From Myxococcaceae bacterium JPH2 (lineage in GTDB: Bacteria; Myxococcota; Myxococcia; Myxococcales; Myxococcaceae): a stretch of DNA of 64,000 nt. A program made the position numbers and the translations under genes. This document shows, piece after piece, positions 1 through 8,415 of the stretch. The stretch spans positions 372,001-436,000 of the forward strand of contig JAEMGR010000003.1 in assembly GCA_016458225.1 (NCBI GenBank), read 5' to 3'. The notes beneath the pieces are model-generated. The model searched no databases. It had not been told where the DNA came from and worked only from the letters and a program-made list of their open reading frames with translations. Within the stretch, counting starts at the first letter, position 1. Each line of letters begins with the position of its first letter.

Positions 1-84
1 CTCCAGCCGCGCGAAGAAGGCGTCCGGGAAGCCGGCGCGATGCTTCAAGTAGTCCGACGACGTGCGTCCGAAGTCCACGTGCAT
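1..84 (-). CDS. Class I SAM-dependent methyltransferase, N-terminus only (runs off the window)
   Basis: The minus strand reads an ATG at 84 preceded by an AGAGGAG ribosome site at about 92-98 (plus-strand CTCCTCT). The 28 visible residues begin MHVDFGRTSSDYLKHRAGFP, the opening usual in small class I SAM methyltransferases (FGRTAxDYARHRAGFP). The SAM-binding motifs would lie outside the window, so family assignment rests on the N-terminus alone. The gene diverges from the citrate synthase-like gene at 236 and shares a 150-bp promoter region with it, which suggests possible co-regulation. Confidence 0.6.
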   Translation of the reverse strand, partial: MHVDFGRTSSDYLKHRAGFPDAFFARLE

Positions 85-117
85 GGCGGTGCTCCTCTGG
101 GCCTGCTGGAGACTTCA

Positions 118-136
118 ACTCGACGGGATGTCGAGT
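118..136. promoter_or_regulatory. Inverted repeat in the divergent promoter region, candidate operator
   Basis: ACTCGAC (118-124) and GTCGAGT (130-136) form a perfect 7-bp inverted repeat with a 5-nt spacer. A further GAGTCGAC follows to 145. It sits between two divergent genes, one of which carries an N-terminal helix-turn-helix domain. Binding by that protein is an inference. Confidence 0.4.
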
Positions 137-235
137 CGAGTCGACAATGGCGCGCCAGGAGGCTCGTGACGCATGGTGGGTCGCAAAGGCGGTCGCTCTC
201 AATCTCGATTCGACCTTCGACGTGAGGAGGAGCTG

Positions 236-1474
236 ATGTCCGCGGCGGAGGCCGCCACCCTGCTCGGCGTGAAGCGGGCCACGCTGTACACGTACGTCAG
301 CCGAGGGCTCGTGCGGTGTGTGCCCGAGCCGGGCACCAAGGAGAACCGCTACGTGCGCGCGGACCTGGAGCGGCTGAAGGCACGGCACGACGCGCGCGCC
401 GGTCACGCCGCGGTGGCCTCGGGCGCGCTGCGCTGGGGTGAGCCCGTCATCGACTCGTCCGTGTCACGCGTGGGCGCGGCGGGGCTCGCGTACCGAGGCC
501 ACCCCGCCGTGTCGCTCGCGTTGGAGGGGCGCGCGTTCGAGGACGTCGCGGAGTTGTTGTGGACTGGCACGCTGCCGACCACGTCCGCGCGCTGGGCCCC
601 TCCGGAGCCTCCCCCGTGGCCCGCCTCCACGCTCGCGGCGCTGCTGCCGCGCGACACGCCTCCGCTCGCGTCCTTGTCCGCGCTGGTGGCCCTGCTGGGC
701 GCGCAGGACACCGCGCGCTTCGCCGCCCCGCCCGAGCAAGAGAAGGCCCGCGCGCGGCGGCTGCTGCGTCACCTGGGTGCCTGGGGCGGCGTGGCGCGCG
801 CGCCGGGACGGGTGGCGCGGGCGCTGGAGGAGCCGACCGTGGCCGCGTCGCTCGGTCATGCGTGGGGCGCGAAGGGCCGGCACGCACCGGGGCTGCTCAA
901 CCGCGCGTTGGTGCTGTGCGCGGATCACGAGCTGAACGTGTCCACCTTCGCCGCGCGCGTGACGGCCTCGTCGGGAGCGGATCTCTACGCGTGTCTGAGC
1001 GCGGCGCTGGCGGCGCTGTCCGGCCCCAAGCACGGCGGCGCGTGCGACCGGGTGGAGGCCCTGCTCGCGGAGGTGGGCCGCCCCGAGCGCGCGGCCTCGG
1101 TGGTGCGCGAGCGGCTCCGGCGCGGCGAGGCCCTCACGGGCTTCGGACACCCGCTGTACCCGGACGGAGACCCGCGCACGCCGCCGCTGCTCGACGCCGC
1201 CCTGGCCCTGCGTCCCGAGGCGCCTGGCGTGCGCGTGGCGAAGGCCGTGCTGGAGGTGGTGCGCGACGCGGGCCACCCCGCGCCCTCGCTGGACTTCGGG
1301 CTGGTGACGCTGGCGCTGGCGCTGGGACTTCCCGCGGGGGCCGCGGCCACGCTGTTCGCGGTGGGGCGCGCGGCGGGCTGGGTGGCGCACGTGCTGGAGC
1401 AACGCGAGCAGGGACACCTGCTGCGCCCGCGGGCTCGCTACGTGGAGACACCGCGCGCGGATCCGCGCGGGTGA
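236..1474 (+). CDS. Citrate synthase-like protein with N-terminal helix-turn-helix domain
   Basis: 412 aa from ATG 236, chosen over the in-frame ATG at 173 because GAGGAGG lies at 224-230. The first ~50 residues are a MerR/excisionase-like helix-turn-helix (MSAAEAATLLGVKRATLYTY). The rest is a citrate synthase fold. The three catalytic positions of the family are recognisable: His in GPKHGGA, His in GFGHPLY and Asp in SLDFG. Citrate synthase condenses acetyl-CoA with oxaloacetate, but the DNA-binding fusion suggests either a regulator that senses a CoA metabolite or an autoregulated enzyme. It is unlikely to be the housekeeping gltA. Substrate is not predictable from sequence. Confidence 0.85.
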   Translation: MSAAEAATLLGVKRATLYTYVSRGLVRCVPEPGTKENRYVRADLERLKARHDARAGHAAVASGALRWGEPVIDSSVSRVGAAGLAYRGHPAVSLALEGRAFEDVAELLWTGTLPTTSARWAPPEPPPWPASTLAALLPRDTPPLASLSALVALLGAQDTARFAAPPEQEKARARRLLRHLGAWGGVARAPGRVARALEEPTVAASLGHAWGAKGRHAPGLLNRALVLCADHELNVSTFAARVTASSGADLYACLSAALAALSGPKHGGACDRVEALLAEVGRPERAASVVRERLRRGEALTGFGHPLYPDGDPRTPPLLDAALALRPEAPGVRVAKAVLEVVRDAGHPAPSLDFGLVTLALALGLPAGAAATLFAVGRAAGWVAHVLEQREQGHLLRPRARYVETPRADPRG

Positions 1475-1496
1475 CGCGGGGGGAAAAACGCTCGGG

Positions 1497-1534
1497 GCGC
1501 GGTGGTCCCCATCTCCCCACGGGAACCACCGCGC
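1497..1534 (+). terminator. Hairpin downstream of the citrate synthase-like gene
   Basis: GCGCGGTGGT (1497-1506) pairs perfectly with ACCACCGCGC (1525-1534), and the stem extends inward by a few C-G pairs. It begins 22 nt after the stop codon. There is no clear T-run, so it may be a 3'-end stabiliser rather than a classical terminator. The remaining intergenic DNA to 1811 holds no recognisable gene. Confidence 0.45.
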
Positions 1535-1811
1535 CTCGAACTCCGCGCCCGCCCCGTCTCCCCTCGGAGCGGTCGCGTTACCGCACTGCGACTGCAACTG
1601 CTGTACTGATGTGCCTGCGGTCACCCGCCGTGAGACGGCCGGGTGACCCGGAGATTCCCACGACCGCGACACGTTTCACAGTCCGTACGCGCCAGAGAAT
1701 CATTCCGGAATACTCGCGGCCATCAGCCCGGGGCTCCTGCCAGGGCGGAGAGGCCCGGTCCTGCCCCACCCCGGGTGTGTCACCTGCGAGGCATCCCCGC
1801 CGCGAATCCGG

Positions 1812-2132
1812 TTGGAGGCAGGACACCCGGCGGACAGACTGGCGGGCGTGAATTCGCGCCCGCCCCTGCCCGTGCCCGTCCTGATGCTGCTCGGAAACAT
1901 CGCCTTCATCGGGGCCTGGGTCGTGGTCCTCATGCACCCCACCGGCTGGCAGGTGCTGGGGCCCGTCCTGCTGGGCCTCTTCCTGCTCATCCGAGTGGGC
2001 GGCGCTTGGCTCTATGCGTCGCGGACGCCGGACCCCTCTGGCCGCGTCCGGCGCTCCGCTGTCGCCACCACCGTCATCGCGCTGTTCGCGGTGGGGCTCT
2101 GGGTCTTCACGCTGCTGCGAGGGCCCGGCTAG
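1812..2132 (+). CDS. Small hypothetical membrane protein
   Basis: Up to 106 aa from a TTG at 1812. An in-frame GTG at 1848 (94 aa) is an equally good start, since neither has a strong ribosome site. Three hydrophobic segments are visible: a first around VLMLLGNIAFIGAWVVVL, a second around VLGPVLLGLFLLI, and a third near the C-terminus (VIALFAVGLWVFTLL). I recognise no family. It converges with ychF. Confidence 0.55.
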   Translation: MEAGHPADRLAGVNSRPPLPVPVLMLLGNIAFIGAWVVVLMHPTGWQVLGPVLLGLFLLIRVGGAWLYASRTPDPSGRVRRSAVATTVIALFAVGLWVFTLLRGPG

Positions 2133-2149
2133 GCCCCCACAAAGCGAAA

Positions 2150-2178
2150 GCGGGCGCCTCCACGAAGGAGACACCCGC
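2150..2178. terminator. Two-part hairpin between convergent genes
   Basis: GCGGG (2150-2154) pairs with CCCGC (2174-2178), and inside it CTCC (2158-2161) pairs with GGAG (2167-2170) around ACGAA. The position between the convergent stops at 2132 and 2205 suits a bidirectional terminator. There is no T-run. Confidence 0.35.
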
Positions 2179-2204
2179 CGGGTAGGCCGCGCTCGCGCGA
2201 CGCC

Positions 2205-3314
2205 TCAGACGTTGAAGCGGAAGTGCATGCAGTCGCCGTCCTGGACGACGTACTCCTTGCCTTCCACGCGCAGCAGGCCCTTCTCCTTCACGGAGGCCTC
2301 GCTGCCCAGCTTCACCAGGTCCTCCCAGCGCATCACCTCGGCCTTGATGAAGCCGCGCTCGAAGTCCGAGTGGATGACGCCCGCCGCCTGCGGCGCCTTG
2401 AAGCCCTGGTGGATGGTCCAGGCGCGGCACTCCTGCTCGCCCACCGTGAAGTAGGTCCACAGGCCCAGGAGCTTGTAGCCGGCGCGCACCACCTTGTGCA
2501 GGCCCGGCTCGGTCAGCCCCGCGCTCTCCAGGAAGCCCGGACGCTCGGCCTCGGGGAGCTGTTGGATTTCCGACTCCATCGCGGCGGCCAGCACCACCAC
2601 GCCCGCGCCTTCCTTGGTGGCCATGTCGCGCACGGCCTGGACGAACTTGTCGCCCTCGTCCTTGCCAATCTGCCCCTCGCTGATGTTCGCCACGTACAGC
2701 ACGGGCTTGTCCGTCAGCAGGAACATGTCGCGGATGGCCGCGCGCTCATCATCCGTGAGCTTCTGCGCGCGCACGGTGGTCGCGTTGTCCAGCCCCGCCT
2801 TGATGCGGTCCAGCAGCACCAGCTCGGCCTTGGCCTCATCGCCTGCCTTGCCACCGGACTTGGCGTTGCGCTGGGCGCGCTCGCGGCGCTTCTCCACCGT
2901 CTCCAGGTCCTTGAGGCACAGCTCCGTGTCGACGACATCCCGGTCCCGCACCGGATCCACGCCGCCCTCGACGTGGGTGATGTTCTCGTCCTCGAAGCAG
3001 CGCAGCACGTGCAGCACGGCATCCACCTGGCGGATGTTCGCCAGGAACTGGTTGCCCAGGCCCTCGCCCTTGGACGCGCCGCGCACCAGCCCGGCGATGT
3101 CCACGAACTCCAGCGACGTGGGGATCTTCTTCAGCGGCTTGATGAGGGCCGACAGCTGGTCCAGGCGGTCATCCGGCACCGGCACCACGCCCACGTTCGG
3201 CTCGATGGTGCAGAACGGGTAGTTGGCCGCCTGCGCGCCCGCGGCGGACAACGCGTTGAACAGGGTGGACTTGCCCACGTTGGGCAGTCCGACAATGCCG
3301 ATGGAAAGAGCCAT
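2205..3314 (-). CDS. ychF: Redox-regulated ATPase YchF (Obg/OLA1 family)
   Basis: 369 aa, close to the usual ~363. The P-loop GLPNVGKST is at residues 9-17 and the switch II region (DIAGLVRGASKGEGLGN) follows near residue 70. The nucleotide-specificity motif is NISE rather than NKxD, the known YchF change that gives ATP preference. A C-terminal TGS domain begins near LLGLWTYFTVGE. The family associates with ribosomes and is linked to stress response. It lies 42 nt after atpF on the same strand and may share its transcript. Confidence 0.95.
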   Translation of the reverse strand: MALSIGIVGLPNVGKSTLFNALSAAGAQAANYPFCTIEPNVGVVPVPDDRLDQLSALIKPLKKIPTSLEFVDIAGLVRGASKGEGLGNQFLANIRQVDAVLHVLRCFEDENITHVEGGVDPVRDRDVVDTELCLKDLETVEKRRERAQRNAKSGGKAGDEAKAELVLLDRIKAGLDNATTVRAQKLTDDERAAIRDMFLLTDKPVLYVANISEGQIGKDEGDKFVQAVRDMATKEGAGVVVLAAAMESEIQQLPEAERPGFLESAGLTEPGLHKVVRAGYKLLGLWTYFTVGEQECRAWTIHQGFKAPQAAGVIHSDFERGFIKAEVMRWEDLVKLGSEASVKEKGLLRVEGKEYVVQDGDCMHFRFNV

Positions 3315-3356
3315 GTTGGATTCCTGGAACAGGCGAGCCCGGGGGCGCGCTTCCCG

Positions 3357-3893
3357 CTAGGCCGACTTGCGTGCGCCCTGCACCGGCAGGGACTGCACGA
3401 ACTGCTCGGCCAGCGCGCGGTGCTTGCTGTCGTCCATGCGCTCGTTCAGGAGCTTGCCGGCCACTTCCATGGACAGGTCCACGGCCATGGAGCGGACCTC
3501 CGCGATGGCCTTGGACTTCTGCTCCTCGATCTCCCGGCGAGCAGAGGCCTTCAGCTCCTCGGCCTCCTTGCGGCTCTTGGCCATCAGCTCGTCGCGGAAC
3601 TTCTCCATGTCCGCCTGGTTGCGGCGCATCATGTCCGCGGCCTCGCGGCGCGCCTCGGCAATGGCCGTCTTCTGGTCGGCGAGCAGCTTCTCCGCCTCGG
3701 CGCGCTCACGCTTGGCGCTCTCGATGGCGTTGGAGATCTGCTTCTCGCGCTCCTCCACCAGCTGGAGGATGGGGCCCCACGCCTTCGCCCGGAGGACGAC
3801 GAGCACGAGGATGAAGGTGACGATGGTCCAGAAGATGAGTCCCGGGCGGACCTCCACGAAGCTGCTGGAGGCGAGGACGGAGGGCAGGAGCAT
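3357..3893 (-). CDS. atpF: ATP synthase Fo subunit b
   Basis: 178 aa from ATG 3893 (MLLPSVLASSSFVEVRPGL). The open frame extends upstream to 4037, but that part overlaps the end of atpE and does not look like subunit b. One membrane helix (LIFWTIVTFILVLVVL) is followed by a long charged coiled coil (about residues 40-160), the classic peripheral-stalk layout. No strong ribosome site precedes the ATG. It is third of the Fo trio after atpB and atpE. The delta subunit and F1 genes that normally follow atpF are absent; ychF follows instead. Confidence 0.92.
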   Translation of the reverse strand: MLLPSVLASSSFVEVRPGLIFWTIVTFILVLVVLRAKAWGPILQLVEEREKQISNAIESAKRERAEAEKLLADQKTAIAEARREAADMMRRNQADMEKFRDELMAKSRKEAEELKASARREIEEQKSKAIAEVRSMAVDLSMEVAGKLLNERMDDSKHRALAEQFVQSLPVQGARKSA

Positions 3894-4009
3894 GGCGTGT
3901 CCCGAGGCGTGAAGGGAGGAGGGCGGGAACTGCGGGTGAGACGGGAACTGCACCGACCTGGCGCCCGCGGACTCAGGCCCGGGGCGCCAGTGCGGCGTGA
4001 CGAACCTGC

Positions 4010-4240
4010 TTAGGCCTTGATGGCGAGCAGGATGCAAACGACCAGCGCGAACAGCGTGGCGCCTTCGATAAGGGCCGCGGCGATGATCATCGTGGTGCGG
4101 ATGTCGCCAGCGGCGGCCGGCTGACGGCCCGTGGCGTCCATGGCGGCGGCGGCGAGCTTACCGATGCCGAGGGCGGCGCCGATGATGGAGAGGCCAGCGC
4201 CGATACCGGCGGCGAGGAAGGCAAGAGCGAAGTTGGTCAT
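4010..4240 (-). CDS. atpE: ATP synthase Fo subunit c
   Basis: 76 aa, two membrane helices joined by the polar loop with ATGRQP. The ion-binding carboxylate is Glu59 (ALIEGATLFAL). The Gln in helix 1 and the Ser/Thr directly after the Glu that mark sodium-type c rings are missing, so proton coupling is the likely mode. It lies between atpB (151 nt upstream) and atpF, in the normal Fo order. Confidence 0.96.
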   Translation of the reverse strand: MTNFALAFLAAGIGAGLSIIGAALGIGKLAAAAMDATGRQPAAAGDIRTTMIIAAALIEGATLFALVVCILLAIKA

Positions 4241-4391
4241 GGAAGCACTTCTACTTTCAGAGCGAGGACCCGCTTGTGGGGGGGTCGTGAATTCCCTTTA
4301 GGACTACCTCTGGCGACCTTTCGAATCGCCAGGTCTTCAACCGGGGCGCCGTACCGCCGCGCCCCGTCAACTTGATTGGACCGCTACCGGC

Positions 4392-5471
4392 TCAGGCGTG
4401 CGCCTTGCCGTGGGCGTCGTCCTTGTGGCCGTGCCCGTGGTCACCCTCGTGGCCGTGGTCATCGTGGTGGTGGCCCATGGCCACGCCCATGCCGATGAAG
4501 AGGGCCGAGAGCATCGTGAAGACGTACGCCTGCACGAAGGCCACGAACAGCTCCAGCAGGTAGATGCCGAAGGCGAACGGCACGCTCACCAGGGCCACCG
4601 CGGGGTGGGCCAGCATGAAGATGAGGCCCAGCAGGAAGAAGATGACGATGTGGCCCGCCAGCATGTTGGCGAAGAGACGGATGGTGAGCGCGAAGGGCTT
4701 GGTGAACAGGCCCAGCACTTCCACCGGAATCATGATGGGCCACAGCCAGGGAGCCACGCCGCCCGTCAGGTGCTTCAGGTAGCCACCGAGGCCCGCCGCG
4801 CGGATGCCGGCAATCTGGGTGACGACGAAGGTGCACACCGCCAGGCCGCAGGTGACCGCGACGTTGCCCGTGGCGGTCGCCATCCAGGGGAACAGGCCCA
4901 ACAGGTTCATGAAGAGGATGAAGAAGAACGCGGTCAGCAGGTAGGGCGTGTACTTGGGACCCTCCTCCTTGCCGATGTTCTTGATGGCCAGCTCGTCACG
5001 CACGAAGAGGACGAGCATCTCGAAGAGGTTGGCCCCGGCGCCGCGCGGCACCAGCTTCGACTTGTCGCGGTTGCTCCACAGCATCAGCGAGCCGATGAGG
5101 AGGACCGCCGCCAGCCACATCATCACCGTGTGCTTGGTGATGGAGAGGTCCAGGCAACCGGCGCCCAGGCCCGGCGTCACCTCGCCGTGCTCGGAGGCCA
5201 CCGGCGTGCATGCACCCTCGTGGAAGGGGATGAACAGCCGGGGGAGGTGGATGACGTGCTCCTCGGAGCTGAGCGGCACCTCGAACTCGTACTCATTCGA
5301 GTCCGCCACGTGGTGGAGGATGTAGCCGGCCACGTCCTCCTTCCCCGCCGCCTCATGGCCCCCCGCGGGGGCCTCGTGGCCCGCGGACTCGTGCCCCTCG
5401 GCCTCATGCTCCGAGGCCAGCACGGTGCCCGCGAACAGACAGGCGAACAGCACCATAGCCTTGCGCATCAC
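4392..5471 (-). CDS. atpB: ATP synthase Fo subunit a with His-rich extensions
   Basis: 359 aa, about 90-100 longer than E. coli subunit a. The core has the essential Arg in [12 protein letters not shown] and the conserved C-terminal helices. An N-terminal signal-like segment ([14 protein letters not shown]) is followed by a His/Glu/Gly-rich stretch and about 80 further residues before the first core helix. The last ~28 residues are again His/Asp-rich ([18 protein letters not shown]). Both tails look like metal- or proton-binding regions. The start codon overlaps the stop of the atpI-like gene (ATGA), which suggests translational coupling. Confidence 0.95.
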   Translation of the reverse strand: MMRKAMVLFACLFAGTVLASEHEAEGHESAGHEAPAGGHEAAGKEDVAGYILHHVADSNEYEFEVPLSSEEHVIHLPRLFIPFHEGACTPVASEHGEVTPGLGAGCLDLSITKHTVMMWLAAVLLIGSLMLWSNRDKSKLVPRGAGANLFEMLVLFVRDELAIKNIGKEEGPKYTPYLLTAFFFILFMNLLGLFPWMATATGNVAVTCGLAVCTFVVTQIAGIRAAGLGGYLKHLTGGVAPWLWPIMIPVEVLGLFTKPFALTIRLFANMLAGHIVIFFLLGLIFMLAHPAVALVSVPFAFGIYLLELFVAFVQAYVFTMLSALFIGMGVAMGHHHDDHGHEGDHGHGHKDDAHGKAHA

Positions 5472-5872
5472 TCGTCTCCGCCCGCCGCGCCTTTCGACGC
5501 GGCCATCACGTAGCTGACTTCAATCCACTGCAGCGCGAAGTAGACGCCAAAGAAGCCGCCAACGAACGGCACCGCGCTCAAATCTCGAGACACCACCCAC
5601 GCCAACCCCAGCCCCACGCACACCCCGCGCAGCGCGAACACCAACCCCACGACCTTCAGCGCGGCCTTCAGGTCCGCCTGCCGCATCGCCCGTCGCTTCA
5701 ACAGCAGCGCCAGGACACCCGCCACCGCAGACAACCCCACGCCCAACAAGGCCGCCAGCCGGTCATCCGCCGCCTTCGGCATCGCGGCGGCCACCACCGC
5801 GCCCACGACCATCACCCCCGCCGCCAACCCCGCGTGCGACCGGAACGGGTCGCTTCCAGACTCCCGCGTCAC
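5468..5872 (-). CDS. ATP synthase subunit I-like membrane protein
   Basis: 134 aa with four predicted membrane helices and a positively charged loop ([17 protein letters not shown]), the usual look of AtpI-type proteins that assist c-ring assembly. It sits between the atpZ-like gene and atpB and overlaps both by 4 nt (ATGA). The family is weakly conserved, so the call relies on topology and position. Confidence 0.75.
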   Translation of the reverse strand: MTRESGSDPFRSHAGLAAGVMVVGAVVAAAMPKAADDRLAALLGVGLSAVAGVLALLLKRRAMRQADLKAALKVVGLVFALRGVCVGLGLAWVVSRDLSAVPFVGGFFGVYFALQWIEVSYVMAASKGAAGGDE

Positions 5873-6132
5873 TTCCGCTTCCCCAGTCGGGCCATCTCAC
5901 GGAGGAAGCCGTAGAAGCCCACGCAAATCCCCACCAGGCTCAGCCCCAGCAGCATCCACGGCGCCGTCCCCAACCACCGGTCCAGCCCCCACCCGCCCAG
6001 CACTCCCACCACCGCGCCGCCCACCAGCTTCCACACCGCCGAGATGTAGGGCTCCGCGGCCCTCATCTGCCGGGCCGTCTCACCCAGCTCCCGGTCATCG
6101 GGGCGCTCGTTCGAGGGTCGTCGCTCCGCCAT
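5869..6132 (-). CDS. AtpZ/AtpI family protein
   Basis: 87 aa. A charged N-terminus (~30 residues) precedes two helices with the family pattern WKLVGGAVVGVLGGWGLDRWLGTAPWML and GLSLVGICVGFYGFL (shown here in parts). AtpZ-type proteins are small Fo-associated membrane proteins often encoded at the head of atp operons. This gene is the first of the Fo operon here. The stop overlaps the next start by 4 nt. Confidence 0.8.
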   Translation of the reverse strand: MAERRPSNERPDDRELGETARQMRAAEPYISAVWKLVGGAVVGVLGGWGLDRWLGTAPWMLLGLSLVGICVGFYGFLREMARLGKRK

Positions 6133-6459
6133 GTGGACGCCTCACCAAACCCTGGGAAAACCATGGGTTTCACCATCACCCCACCCTGCCCCATTCCACG
6201 CGCGGGCGCCGCTTAGCACCGAATGCGCGGCAGGCGCAACCGCTACCATCCGGGGGTGGACAGTCCCTCGGGAGAGGGGGTTGCGGCAGGCGTGAGTTCT
6301 TCTCTCGCCGTTCTCTCTCATGGAGGATCTGCCGCGCTCGTCCGCCCGGCGGACGCCAAGGCCAGGGCCCGCCTGGCCGCGCCTCGCCGCGACGGCTCCC
6401 GAGTCGCCAGCTTGCCTTGCGCACCGCATCGTTTCCGCGCGTCGCCCCGGAGGAGCCGA
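6133..6459. other. Divergent intergenic region
   Basis: 327 bases between the atp operon start (6132) and the PEBP gene (6460). No gene is supported, although open frames cross it. It should carry the promoters of both transcription units, but I see no convincing -35/-10 pair. Confidence 0.4.
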
Positions 6460-6960
6460 ATGCCCAAGCCGCTCGAACTCACGTCCCCGCGCTTCAAGAA
6501 CGGCGGCCCCATCCCCATCGCCTACACAGGGGAGGGAGAGGACAAGGCGCCGTCCCTTCACTGGGAGAACCCGCCCGCTGGGACCAAGAGTCTGGCCCTC
6601 ATCGTCGAGGACCCGGATGCCCCGGACCCACAGAACCCGAAGATGACCTTCTGCCACTGGGTCCTCTACAACATCCCCCCGGGCGCCCAGGACCTCCCGG
6701 ACGGCGCCAACGCGGACGTGCTCCCCGCCGGGGTCCGGCAGGGGCTCAACGACTTCCACCGCTCGGACTATGGCGGGCCCATGCCGCCCATCGGAAACCA
6801 CCGCTACTTCTTCCGGCTGTACGCGCTGGACACGGTGCTGCCAGACCTGGGGCGGGCCACGCGCGCGGAGCTGCGGGAGGCCATGAACGGCCACGTGCTC
6901 GGCGAGGCCGAGCTGCTCGGCACCTACCAGAAGGTGCACCACCGCGGCGCGACGCACTGA
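6460..6960 (+). CDS. YbhB/YbcL family (PEBP-like) protein
   Basis: 166 aa from ATG 6460, fixed by AGGAG at 6451-6455; the open frame upstream to 6223 is not gene-like. Family motifs include SPRFKNGGPIPIAYTGEGED near the N-terminus, the ligand-pocket DPDAPDP, CHWVLYNIP, and GGPMPPIGNHRYFFRLYALD. These proteins are related to phosphatidylethanolamine-binding proteins and Raf kinase inhibitor protein. The bacterial role is poorly known. No signal peptide is seen, so it is probably cytoplasmic. Confidence 0.93.
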   Translation: MPKPLELTSPRFKNGGPIPIAYTGEGEDKAPSLHWENPPAGTKSLALIVEDPDAPDPQNPKMTFCHWVLYNIPPGAQDLPDGANADVLPAGVRQGLNDFHRSDYGGPMPPIGNHRYFFRLYALDTVLPDLGRATRAELREAMNGHVLGEAELLGTYQKVHHRGATH

Positions 6961-6985
6961 GCGCGGCGACGGACTGGCTCCGGGC

Positions 6986-7561
6986 CTACCCGCGCACCAG
7001 CACGGCGGGCAGGCCCGGCACCTTCAGGTACTCCACGCGCGTGGGGCGCGGCGCCACCTCGGGCCAACCCGGGCGCGCCAGCGCGGCCAGAATCTCCAGC
7101 ACCGGATAGGTGAAGGACTCCACCCGCGCGCCTTTCGTCATCGGCTCCAGGCCCCAGGCGAGCCCGAGCCGCAATCGCTCACACCGCGCCAGCTCCGACA
7201 CGTAGGCGGGCAATCCCTCGGGCCGCGCCTCCAGGTCTCGGCAGAAGGTGATGGCCTCCTCGCGGTTGAGCAGCTCGGGCAGCGCTTCCGTCATGAAGCG
7301 CTGGAGCCGCGGGCCCAGCTCGGGGCGCTTCGATGCATCCACCCAAGGGAGCTGCTCGGTCACCCGCGCGCCCCGGTGGTAGTCCATCATCCGCCCGGCT
7401 CGGTCCACCACCACCGCGTCCGCGCGCAGGAGCGCCTCGCGCTCCCGAGGCGTCAGCGCATAGCCCGACAGCGCCGCGCTCGCGTCCTGTCCCCACGCCC
7501 GACGGAAGCGCGGGTCCACGTGCAGCCGCGCCAGCACTTCCAATGACTGGGAATAGCTCAT
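6986..7561 (-). CDS. Candidate MNIO partner protein of the RiPP operon
   Basis: 191 aa from ATG 7561, 13 nt after the stop of the MNIO gene. The first ~45 residues (LARLHVDPRFRRAWGQDASA, then LTPREREALL) resemble the small helical LigA/Nif11-like modules seen in peptide-modification systems. The rest (YHRGARVTEQLPWVDAS, YVSELARCERLR) is compatible with the diverse partner proteins of the MbnC, TglI or BufC kind that are encoded beside DUF692 enzymes and help bind the leader. I cannot place it in a named family. Position and coupling are the main support. It is the last gene of the operon. Confidence 0.6.
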   Translation of the reverse strand: MSYSQSLEVLARLHVDPRFRRAWGQDASAALSGYALTPREREALLRADAVVVDRAGRMMDYHRGARVTEQLPWVDASKRPELGPRLQRFMTEALPELLNREEAITFCRDLEARPEGLPAYVSELARCERLRLGLAWGLEPMTKGARVESFTYPVLEILAALARPGWPEVAPRPTRVEYLKVPGLPAVLVRG

Positions 7562-7574
7562 GGCCAGGTCTCCA

Positions 7575-8405
7575 TCAGGCCGTGCTCGCGCCATGGCGTT
7601 GCAAGATGGCCCGCGCCCGCGCCAGCTCCTCCACCAACCGCGCGAAGGGCGGAAAGCCGCTGTCCATCTCGAAGTTGACGCCGCGCACCGGGCAGCGAGG
7701 CACCACGTACTCCAACAACTGCCACACCTCCTCCGGAGAGGGCGCCGAGTGGCTGTCCAAGCGCAGGCCCTCGGCCGTCGTGCCGCCAGCCAGGTGAATC
7801 TGGACCACCCGCTCCAATGGCAGACGGTCGATAAAGCGATACGCGTCGTAGCCGTGATTCACCGCGTTGCAATAGACATTGTGCAAGTCCAACAACAGGC
7901 CGCAGTCCGCGCCTTCCACCACGCGACGGATGAAGTCCGCCTCGTCCAGCGTGTTCAGGTCGGTGTGGAAGAGATAGGCGATGTTCTCCAGCACGAACGG
8001 CACGCCCAGATCGGCGCGCACCGCGCGGGCGTTGCGCACGCAGGTCTCCACCGCCTCGTCCGTCAGCGGCACGGGCGTGAGCGCGCGCAAAGGCAGATGG
8101 CCCACGCGCGTGAAGCACAGGTGGTCCCCGTGCCACACGCTCTTCGTCCGCGAGAGGATGCGCCGCAGGCCATCCCGGTAGCCCGGCGCGTCCACGCCGT
8201 CCGAGCCCACGCTCAACTCCAGACTGTGGCCCACCAGCGGATAGCGCCTGGACAAGACATCCAGGCGCCGCTCCGCGTCCTCCGTCAGCGGCAGGAAGTG
8301 CTCGGGCGTCACCTCCAGCCAGTCCACGCCCGGGTTGCCTCGTGCGAGGTGAGGGTTCAGGTCCCAGCGATAGCTGAGGCCCACGCCCAGATAGGGAAGC
8401 CCCAT
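7575..8405 (-). CDS. DUF692 multinuclear non-heme iron oxidative enzyme (MNIO)
   Basis: 276 aa from ATG 8405 with TGAGGAG 7 nt upstream. The DUF692 TIM-barrel signature is clear: GVGLSYRWDLNPHL, DWLEVTPEHF, and a string of metal-ligand candidates His60 (LVGHSLELS), His92/Asp94/His95 (WHGDHLCF), Glu140 (LENIAYLF), Asp173/His175 (LLDLHNVYCN), His204 (QIHLAGG), Asp218/His219 and Glu246 (NFEMDSG). MbnB, TglH and the bufferin enzymes of this family oxidise cysteines in ribosomal peptides. Here the likely substrate is the precursor array at 13601-14738, which offers a CxC motif. The gene lies between the methyltransferase and the partner gene, with 10-13 nt gaps. Confidence 0.9.
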   Translation of the reverse strand: MGLPYLGVGLSYRWDLNPHLARGNPGVDWLEVTPEHFLPLTEDAERRLDVLSRRYPLVGHSLELSVGSDGVDAPGYRDGLRRILSRTKSVWHGDHLCFTRVGHLPLRALTPVPLTDEAVETCVRNARAVRADLGVPFVLENIAYLFHTDLNTLDEADFIRRVVEGADCGLLLDLHNVYCNAVNHGYDAYRFIDRLPLERVVQIHLAGGTTAEGLRLDSHSAPSPEEVWQLLEYVVPRCPVRGVNFEMDSGFPPFARLVEELARARAILQRHGASTA

Positions 8406-8415
8406 GGCGCGCTCC

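Noticed and set aside
236..1474. Methylcitrate synthase prpC or housekeeping gltA
   Set aside because: The N-terminal helix-turn-helix and lack of prp or TCA neighbours argue against both.
2223..4013. Long plus-strand open frame opposite ychF and atpF
   Set aside because: Shadow of two conserved genes on the minus strand.
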